Source: Promethearchaeota archaeon
GTDB lineage: Archaea > Asgardarchaeota > Lokiarchaeia > Sigynarchaeales > SOKP01
DNA: 20,322 bases
NCBI GenBank assembly: GCA_016839425.1
Contig: JAEOUI010000115.1
Location: forward strand, 1 to 20,322
Direction of reading: 5' to 3'
Numbering within the stretch: position 1 is the first letter of the stretch; every line of letters starts with the position of its first letter. A program made the translations under genes and the position numbers. The notes under the pieces are model-generated. The model saw nothing but the letters and a program-made list of their open reading frames with translations. It had not been told where the DNA came from and searched no databases. Shown here piece by piece: positions 14,738-20,322 of the stretch.

Positions 14738-14773
14738 GAATAAGTCCTAAATAATTACATTACCAAAGACAAA

Positions 14774-15439
14774 ATGGAAATGGATAGAAACATTGAAGAT
14801 TACTTGCGCGAAGGCGAAGTAATACTATGGAAAAGCATAAAGATAATTAACTTATTAAAGCGTTTAATAATAGGGTGCGTGTTTTTTTTAATCCTTCTAG
14901 CATTTATGTGCTTGCTTTTGAACGAATACTTCTTGCGCTCAATGCTTTTTTTTAAATTCTTAATAGTCGGAATATTAGGATTTTCAATATTGATTGTAAT
15001 GGGAGTAGGCGTGATTGAACCAATTTTATTAACATGGAATGCAAAAAAAATTGGTTATAATATCAATGACCTTAAAAAATACACTGCTTCTTGCGTTCTT
15101 ACGAATATGCGATTAATTCACAAGACAACGAATTACATGACACTATTTGGATTACCCAAGCAAATTTCGTGGTATTTATATCGTCAAGACGATCTAATGT
15201 TTATGGTCCTGTCTGAAATACACGAGATATTCATATCTCATAGCAAAAAAAGCGTGCGGATACAATTCCGTTTTCAGAACACTAGTGATAATGATATTGC
15301 AATATTTTTTGACCTAAATTTAGGAAAGGAAGACTTCGAAGCATTCTGGTCTACCTTTAATATGTTAAAAAAAATAGAAAAAAAAAGGATTGAAGAACAT
15401 GGTCAGATATTTACTATTCAACATTTAAGTAAGTTTTAA
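14774..15439 (+). CDS. Membrane protein with two helices and a PH-like C-terminal domain
   Basis: A 221-residue membrane protein. Two hydrophobic segments lie at about residues 31-49 and 57-80. Before them is a short cytosolic start with LREGEVILWKS, and after them a soluble domain with CVLTNMRLIHK near 107-117. The combination of an x-GE-x-I-x-W opening and a T-N-x-R-x-I strand is the usual sign of bacterial PH-like (bPH) domains, whose members often lie at the inner face of the membrane; the function is generally unknown. The end (about 195-210) is a charged helix rich in Lys and Glu. The ATG at 14774 is used, with a second in-frame ATG two codons later. No Shine-Dalgarno sequence is seen. 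The gene is transcribed away from the flavoenzyme operon and converges on the surface-protein pair. Confidence 0.7.
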   Translation: MEMDRNIEDYLREGEVILWKSIKIINLLKRLIIGCVFFLILLAFMCLLLNEYFLRSMLFFKFLIVGILGFSILIVMGVGVIEPILLTWNAKKIGYNINDLKKYTASCVLTNMRLIHKTTNYMTLFGLPKQISWYLYRQDDLMFMVLSEIHEIFISHSKKSVRIQFRFQNTSDNDIAIFFDLNLGKEDFEAFWSTFNMLKKIEKKRIEEHGQIFTIQHLSKF

Positions 15440-15557
15440 AAAATTCATAATGATAACCCTGATTTAATTATAGCAATCCGAATTATCAATAAAAGTACTT
15501 CTCAAAAAAATTGAATTTGTTACAAATAAAACATCATAATAAATAGATAAAGAAAAG

Positions 15558-16526
15558 TTATTCAAATTCGTGTTTTTGAATTCTTCTTTTAGCTAAAATC
15601 ATCACCATAACTACTCCTAAAAATCCAAATACGACAAAAAACGGTCCAGAAGATATCGCGGGAAAATTAGGGAATGATGGCGTGTAAGGATTAATTGAAG
15701 TATCGTATTGAAATCCAATATCATAGCCGTTCAAGTCAAAGAATATGTAATTTCCTGAAAGATATACAGTTTCACTACTTAAAAAACTGTTATGAGTGCC
15801 ATCCAATTCCATTGCTTGTAATTCTGATGTATAACTAATATAATATAACGATTCAGCATAACTACTCGTTGCTTTTTCGTAATAATCCCCTGAGAAATGA
15901 TATTGTCCTGCTGTGAAGATATAACCACCAGGGCCTAGGGCCTTAAAATCGAAATCGGCTTCGTTTACAACATGGGAATAACTAAATTCCGAGTAAAGAG
16001 AATAGATACCAATACCATAAAAGGAATTAGTAAATGTTGATGATCCCTCATAACTAATATCAAAATGCACAAAAGAAGAGGAATCAATTTCTATGAAGTA
16101 CAAAAAATTTGACTGATAATAATCAAAATAATAATAAGCATCGAAGGTGTGAGTAAGTCCAGTAGACGGGTAATCTTCGATATATACATCCAAATAAAAC
16201 TGATCGTGCAAAGGTCCTCCTGCAATGTAAAAAATATATGGTGTATTCGACGATAAATAAGCTTTATGATAGAAAGTATCTCCCGGGTTTGCGGAGAAGG
16301 AATTATCATCAACGGCGTGAATATCTTCCTTTAAAATATAATAAGGGTTATTAACATCTGTACTAGGAATGTAATCATTTGCGTACGATGTGTTTGGATT
16401 AAAATCCTTTTTCGAAAAAGAGTTCTTGTGATTAAGTGAAACTGACATTGAAGAAGAAATAATCGGAATGACAACGAGAGTTAATAATAGAATTGGTTCT
16501 ATTTTCAATTTAAAAGTTCTACTCAA
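15558..16526 (-). CDS. Cell-surface protein with signal segment and C-terminal anchor, paralog A
   Basis: A 322-residue protein of unknown function that looks secreted and membrane-anchored. A hydrophobic signal segment lies at about residues 12-29. The body is rich in Tyr, Ser and Phe and appears mostly beta. A membrane helix at about 294-311 is followed by a basic-to-acidic tail, AKRRIQKHEFE. This layout is like that of archaeal surface proteins whose C-terminus is anchored or processed by archaeosortases, but no known sorting motif is present. Motifs shared with the neighbouring paralog include DYIPST, TPYIFYIAGGP, VHFDI-YEGSST, YGIGIYSL and FTAGQY-FS. The start is a TTG at 16526, the only initiation codon before the signal segment. 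It lies 106 bases after paralog B on the same strand. Confidence 0.75.
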   Translation of the reverse strand: MSRTFKLKIEPILLLTLVVIPIISSSMSVSLNHKNSFSKKDFNPNTSYANDYIPSTDVNNPYYILKEDIHAVDDNSFSANPGDTFYHKAYLSSNTPYIFYIAGGPLHDQFYLDVYIEDYPSTGLTHTFDAYYYFDYYQSNFLYFIEIDSSSFVHFDISYEGSSTFTNSFYGIGIYSLYSEFSYSHVVNEADFDFKALGPGGYIFTAGQYHFSGDYYEKATSSYAESLYYISYTSELQAMELDGTHNSFLSSETVYLSGNYIFFDLNGYDIGFQYDTSINPYTPSFPNFPAISSGPFFVVFGFLGVVMVMILAKRRIQKHEFE

Positions 16527-16632
16527 GTTTAACCAACAGTAAATAGATGTTTAAAGAAAATAATATTGATCTATTTGTTATAAAAATTCAAAAAATATTA
16601 ATGTATTTAAGAAAAAAGAAAAAAAAGAAAAG

Positions 16633-17592
16633 TTAATCAAATTCATGTTTTTGAATTCTTTTTTTAGCTAATATCGTCACCATAACTACTCCTAATAACC
16701 CAAATAGGATAAAAAATGGTCCAAAAGAAATCACTGGAAAGGGGAAAGAAGGAGGCGTGTAAGGTGTTGTTGTTTCGTATTGAAAATCAATATCTTCAGA
16801 ATACAAATCGAAGAAAATATAGCTTCCGCTGGATAGATATTCACCATCAGTAAACCAATTATCGTAATCGTTCAATATTTGACCCTGTTGCATCGATGTA
16901 TAACTTACATAATATAATTCATCGTAGGAGTTGTATGATGCTCTCTCGTAATAATCGCTACTCGAAAAATAGTATTGTCCAGCCGTGAAGGTGTAATAGT
17001 TTGGGACATCAGACCTAAAATCAAAATCGTTTTCCTCTACGCTCTCGTAATACCAATTTTCATATGAAAGAGAATAGATGCCAATTCCGTAGAAGTTATA
17101 AAATGTGGTTGAAGAACCCTCGTAAGTAATATCAAAATGCACGGTACTAGAACTAGTTACTTCAACAAGAAATAGGAACTTATTCCCAGAATAGATAAAA
17201 TCACTATAGAGAGAAGTATTAGAGTAATATCCCTCAATATAAATATCCATATAAATATAAGAGCTGGTAACAGGACCTCCCGCAATATAGAATATATATG
17301 GTGTATAATAGTCTAAATCTGCCTCGTGATAGTAAGTTTGAGAATAAGTTGCATCAAACTCATCATAATAATCCATATGAGTTGTATCAATATCAAGTTC
17401 AAAAGGGGAGCTAATGGATGTGCTAGGTATATAATCGTAAGAATAAGAGGTCTTGGGATTTGAATCGATATCTTCTAAAGATTTTTCAGTGTTTGGTACT
17501 GCTAAAAAGGTACAAGCGAGTGGAATGGTAACGAGCGTTAACAATAGAACTGCCATTAAATTTATTTTAAGTTTTTCTGCCAATTTTGTCAC
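16633..17592 (-). CDS. Cell-surface protein with signal segment and C-terminal anchor, paralog B
   Basis: This 319-residue paralog of the gene at 15558-16526 has the same plan: a signal segment at about 12-32, a Tyr/Ser-rich beta body, a membrane helix at about 291-308 and the tail AKKRIQKHEFD. Homology is strongest in the last 35 residues and at the DNA level runs past the stop codon, so a tandem duplication is clear. The middle is more diverged and unusually rich in tyrosine. The start is a GTG at 17592. Both paralogs carry TTGG(G)TTAA a few bases before a non-ATG start, which may be part of the translation signal. A cysteine in the signal region (LACTF) is not in a standard lipobox. No enzyme motif is seen; a structural or adhesive surface role is only a guess. 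Confidence 0.75.
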   Translation of the reverse strand: MTKLAEKLKINLMAVLLLTLVTIPLACTFLAVPNTEKSLEDIDSNPKTSYSYDYIPSTSISSPFELDIDTTHMDYYDEFDATYSQTYYHEADLDYYTPYIFYIAGGPVTSSYIYMDIYIEGYYSNTSLYSDFIYSGNKFLFLVEVTSSSTVHFDITYEGSSTTFYNFYGIGIYSLSYENWYYESVEENDFDFRSDVPNYYTFTAGQYYFSSSDYYERASYNSYDELYYVSYTSMQQGQILNDYDNWFTDGEYLSSGSYIFFDLYSEDIDFQYETTTPYTPPSFPFPVISFGPFFILFGLLGVVMVTILAKKRIQKHEFD

Positions 17593-17813
17593 TTATTAAC
17601 CCAATATTTTTGGTATATGTTAATTTAGGTTAGAAATAATTTAAAAGTATTTCCCTTCTTCTACAGATCGCTTAAAATCAAATTTCAAAAAGAATGCAAA
17701 GATTAATTTAAAACAAAGAAAAAGAGAAAAATGTATTTAATAACTTTTTTTTAATCATTGTTTTGAAACATTAGAGAATATCACCGTATCAATTCCTCTA
17801 TTTCTTATTTAAA
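17593..17813. other. Intergenic region between the helicase and the surface proteins
   Basis: These 221 bases lie downstream of the helicase and upstream of surface-protein paralog B, both on the minus strand. They are AT-rich, with runs of A and T near 17700-17760 that could end helicase transcription and carry the promoter for the surface-protein pair. No gene is seen. Confidence 0.4.
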
Positions 17814-20309
17814 TTACATTTTAATTTTTTCAATTAAACCCGTTAATTCTTTAATTTGATTTTTATAAATATTATTGAGATTATTTATGCTCCTTGCGAT
17901 TTCCAACACGCTTTCGAGCGAGTAAATTAGACTTTCAAAGAAATCGACAAGATCTCCTTTAAAAACCAATACTTCGTATTCTTCCATTAGATATTCGCAA
18001 ATCTGATCTATAGAAAACCCATCATCTATCCTTAGAGACAACAATAATTTTTCGAAATTAAGTCTTCCACACTCGCAATAAGGCTTATCTTTACAATTGC
18101 ATGTAAAAATATCCTCCTGCCATTTGAGTATCATCTCGATGAATTCTCGGGAATAGGTCTTTTTCTTCCGTATGTTTTCTGCGTTGAGCAACGAGAGCGT
18201 GCTTGCTGTAAATAAGTTATTTGAAAGGTATTTCGTACTCCTGTCCTTGGAGAGGTCGGCAACCATCCTTTTTGATAAATATACATTTTTTAATGGTTCG
18301 AGATCTAAAGCAATTTCAACGATAGACTTAGATTGAGATTTCGTTAAGGTTTTCACGATCTCCAAACCATCGTCTACAGTCAAGAACGATTTTGATATAG
18401 CTCTTCCCAACCGAGTACTCCTGAAAGTAAAATCTTCTTTAAGGTTAATTAATCTTTTTATCTCCAATTTTTTTAAAAATGAATCCATATTGTAGTCGTT
18501 ATTTATTAAGAGTTCGTAATATTGGAGAAATTGTTCTCTCTTAGTACTCCGAGTAGAGCATGTAAACGCCAAAAGCTCGGTAATCGATCGATCTTCGCTT
18601 GGTGGAAGTTCAAAATCTTTTATTTTGCCTTTTAAGAGCTTGATTGCGATGTTTTCTTCGGTCAATTTCATTTTAGGAGAATAAACTTTTTCGGGCTGGA
18701 CGAGCAAGTAGCTCAAGCCTAATTCGTGCTTTTTCAACCGCCCCGCCCTGCCTATCATTTGCTCGAACTCTGCAACCGTGAGCCAGTGAATACCCATTGC
18801 CAGCGATTCGAATATTACCTGTTGAGCAGGAAGATCCACGCCAGCAGCTAAAGCGGCGGTAGCGACTACACCCGCGATTTTCTGCTCTTGAAATAATTTT
18901 TCTATCACTTTTCTATCTTCGTTCGTCAAACCACTATGATAAGCTCTCACATTCACGCCCTTGTTTCTCAGATTAGCATCGATGGATTCGCATTTCTTTC
19001 TCGTGTTCGTGAAGACGATGGATTGTCCCTTGAAGCCAAAGCTTGAACGAGTAGCAAACCCCGCCCTGACCAAGCTTGCTATATATTTCTCTTTTTGTAT
19101 CTCGTTTGATGCCAATAATAAATGTCTTTCGACGGGAACGGGCCTGTTGTTATATCTTATCAAAAGGCACCCTAATTTTTTAGCCAAAATGACGGGCTCC
19201 CCAATAGTCGCACTAAGATATAGAAATTGGGCATTTTTATATAACATCTTTAAGCGCGCAATAAAACCATCTAAGAGGAAACCCCGTTCTGGATCGATGA
19301 GAGTTTGAATTTCATCAATTATAATGGTTCCAACATCTCCAAGCTTTTCGTTGTTTCCACTTCGCAGGATATAATCAATCGCTTCGTAAGTTGCAACAAC
19401 GATGTGGGAATCCTTGATGTCTTCCAAGTTATTATCTTCTTTTTTGTCAAGGATTGATTCGCCTACTCGCTTGAGGACCTTGAGGTTTAATTTCTTGTAT
19501 TTCTTTTCAAACTCGTTAGCGCGAATATTTGCAAGCGCAACGATGGGTACCAAGTACAGCATCTTTTGCTTTTTATCCTTTAAAACTTTTGATACGCCAG
19601 AAAGTTCTCCAATTAGGGTTTTTCCTCCTGATGTAGGTGCCATAATTAACTGATTTTTCCTTTCGGATATCAAGCCGTTTTCGATCGACATTGCCTGAAT
19701 GGGTAATAACGATTTAATCTTTGAGCTCGTTAAAATTTCCTTAAAAGAAGATGGAATCTCCAAATCGTCAATACCATGGCCAAGATATTTCTGGCTAATT
19801 GGAGGATTTTCTTCTACATCGTATAGCGTTACTTCCCTATTTTTCGACGGGTCAAAATCCGTCTTAAGAGTGTTTAGAACTTTCTGAACGCTTTTAAATT
19901 TCAAAATCATGTGATTAAAAAAGTTCTTCAATTTAGGACTAATTTTATTTTGGGAAACTAAGCCCGAGCTAACCGCCTGACGGAGCACGATCTTTAGAGC
20001 ACAATCTGCACATATATACTTATCCATATATTGAATTGACGGGCTTCTTCCCTCGAGAAGCGTGAATTTTCGATCGTCGAGGCAGGAATCGCATATGGGT
20101 AATTTTTTTATTTTATCGGTTTCAAATTGAAAGTTTCCAAGCATTTCCAAAATTGGATTTATATCCTCTTGAATTGATTGCCTTGAGAAAGCAACGAATT
20201 GATTTTCACCTGCTAATAAGAGTTTTTTAAATAATTTTGGATCGACAGGTTCGATACCACCTTCCTTTAGCAACTTTTCAAATGTCAAGGGACGCATCTT
20301 GTTTTTCAT
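17814..20309 (-). CDS. Archaeal Ski2-like DEAD/DEAH-box helicase with two Cys clusters
   Basis: An 831-residue superfamily 2 helicase that should use ATP to move on or unwind nucleic acid. All core motifs are visible: Walker A APTSGGKT at 224-231, ATYEA near 306, DEIQ at 332-335, SAT at 366-368, IVFTNTRKK near 431, ATAALAAGVDLP near 483, and QMIGRAGR at 517-524. Two likely zinc sites flank the core, C73-C76-C100-C103 and C737-C739-C745-C747 (CNCKDKPYCECG). The C-terminal cluster fits the archaeal helicases with a DUF5814-type C-terminal domain rather than Hel308 itself; that family match is from memory. Whether it acts on DNA or RNA is unknown. The ATG at 20309 is used, but the frame stays open to the window edge and no Shine-Dalgarno sequence is visible in the 13 bases before it, so the true start could lie outside. 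Confidence 0.9.
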   Translation of the reverse strand: MKNKMRPLTFEKLLKEGGIEPVDPKLFKKLLLAGENQFVAFSRQSIQEDINPILEMLGNFQFETDKIKKLPICDSCLDDRKFTLLEGRSPSIQYMDKYICADCALKIVLRQAVSSGLVSQNKISPKLKNFFNHMILKFKSVQKVLNTLKTDFDPSKNREVTLYDVEENPPISQKYLGHGIDDLEIPSSFKEILTSSKIKSLLPIQAMSIENGLISERKNQLIMAPTSGGKTLIGELSGVSKVLKDKKQKMLYLVPIVALANIRANEFEKKYKKLNLKVLKRVGESILDKKEDNNLEDIKDSHIVVATYEAIDYILRSGNNEKLGDVGTIIIDEIQTLIDPERGFLLDGFIARLKMLYKNAQFLYLSATIGEPVILAKKLGCLLIRYNNRPVPVERHLLLASNEIQKEKYIASLVRAGFATRSSFGFKGQSIVFTNTRKKCESIDANLRNKGVNVRAYHSGLTNEDRKVIEKLFQEQKIAGVVATAALAAGVDLPAQQVIFESLAMGIHWLTVAEFEQMIGRAGRLKKHELGLSYLLVQPEKVYSPKMKLTEENIAIKLLKGKIKDFELPPSEDRSITELLAFTCSTRSTKREQFLQYYELLINNDYNMDSFLKKLEIKRLINLKEDFTFRSTRLGRAISKSFLTVDDGLEIVKTLTKSQSKSIVEIALDLEPLKNVYLSKRMVADLSKDRSTKYLSNNLFTASTLSLLNAENIRKKKTYSREFIEMILKWQEDIFTCNCKDKPYCECGRLNFEKLLLSLRIDDGFSIDQICEYLMEEYEVLVFKGDLVDFFESLIYSLESVLEIARSINNLNNIYKNQIKELTGLIEKIKM

Positions 20310-20322
20310 ATCGGGTCCAAAG

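Larger units (their letters stand above)
14455..14773. other. Divergent intergenic region with short palindromes
   Basis: These 319 bases separate the divergent acyl-CoA dehydrogenase-like gene and the membrane-protein gene. They hold a 10-base perfect palindrome TTGTATACAA at 14602-14611, a related dyad ATACAAA-N7-TTTGTAT at 14498-14518, and a TTTAAATAC box at 14729-14737. I see no coding or RNA gene here. Confidence 0.55.

Noticed and set aside
15558..17592. Surface-protein pair as S-layer or known archaeosortase (PGF-CTERM) substrates
   Set aside because: No PGF or similar sorting motif precedes the C-terminal helix and the proteins are short for an S-layer; only a general surface location is supported.
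18961..19887. Plus-strand frames of 62 to 115 codons opposite the helicase
   Set aside because: They are opposite conserved helicase motifs and have no features of their own.
1..20322. CRISPR array, insertion sequence, integrase, tRNA or rRNA gene
   Set aside because: No regularly spaced repeats, transposase or integrase motifs, cloverleaf or rRNA-like sequence could be found on either strand.

Overview
The window is AT-rich and looks archaeal. The best archaeal markers are a Ski2-like helicase with Cys clusters at both ends, TATA-like TTTAAATAC boxes upstream of genes, and paired surface proteins with a C-terminal membrane anchor. Large cytosolic multi-PAS histidine kinases and a TPR array of 40-residue repeats, together with fermentation-type CoA and flavin enzymes, recall Asgard archaea of the Lokiarchaeia type. 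That placement is an inference from style and was not tested by any search.

Left part (1-9000), signalling plus one CoA enzyme. A TPR protein runs in from the left edge. An intact four-PAS histidine kinase follows, then a small unrecognised protein and a 4-hydroxybutyryl-CoA dehydratase-type enzyme that keeps all four predicted iron-sulfur ligands. Facing them on the minus strand is a second, related kinase with five PAS domains. It is broken into three open frames: once by a one-base shift exactly at an A_AAA_AAG heptamer, and once by an in-frame TAA between the phospho-acceptor region and the ATPase domain. It is either a young pseudogene or a gene that uses recoding or split translation.

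Middle part (9000-14800). An orphan protein with a CxCxxC cluster (plus strand) faces a compact minus-strand cluster. In transcription order this is a long acyl-CoA dehydrogenase-like flavoprotein, two tandem nitronate-monooxygenase-family proteins about 92% identical, and a small DUF1330-type protein. Spacings of about 30 to 75 bases suggest one operon. It is probably a catabolic or detoxifying flavoenzyme set acting on acyl-CoA or nitro/enoyl substrates; the real substrate cannot be read from the sequence.

Right part (14800-20322). A two-helix membrane protein with a possible bacterial PH-like domain faces two tandem, paralogous, Tyr/Ser-rich surface proteins with a nearly identical C-terminal anchor and tail. 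The window closes with the helicase, whose reading frame stays open to the right edge. No tRNA, rRNA, CRISPR array, insertion sequence or integrase was seen.
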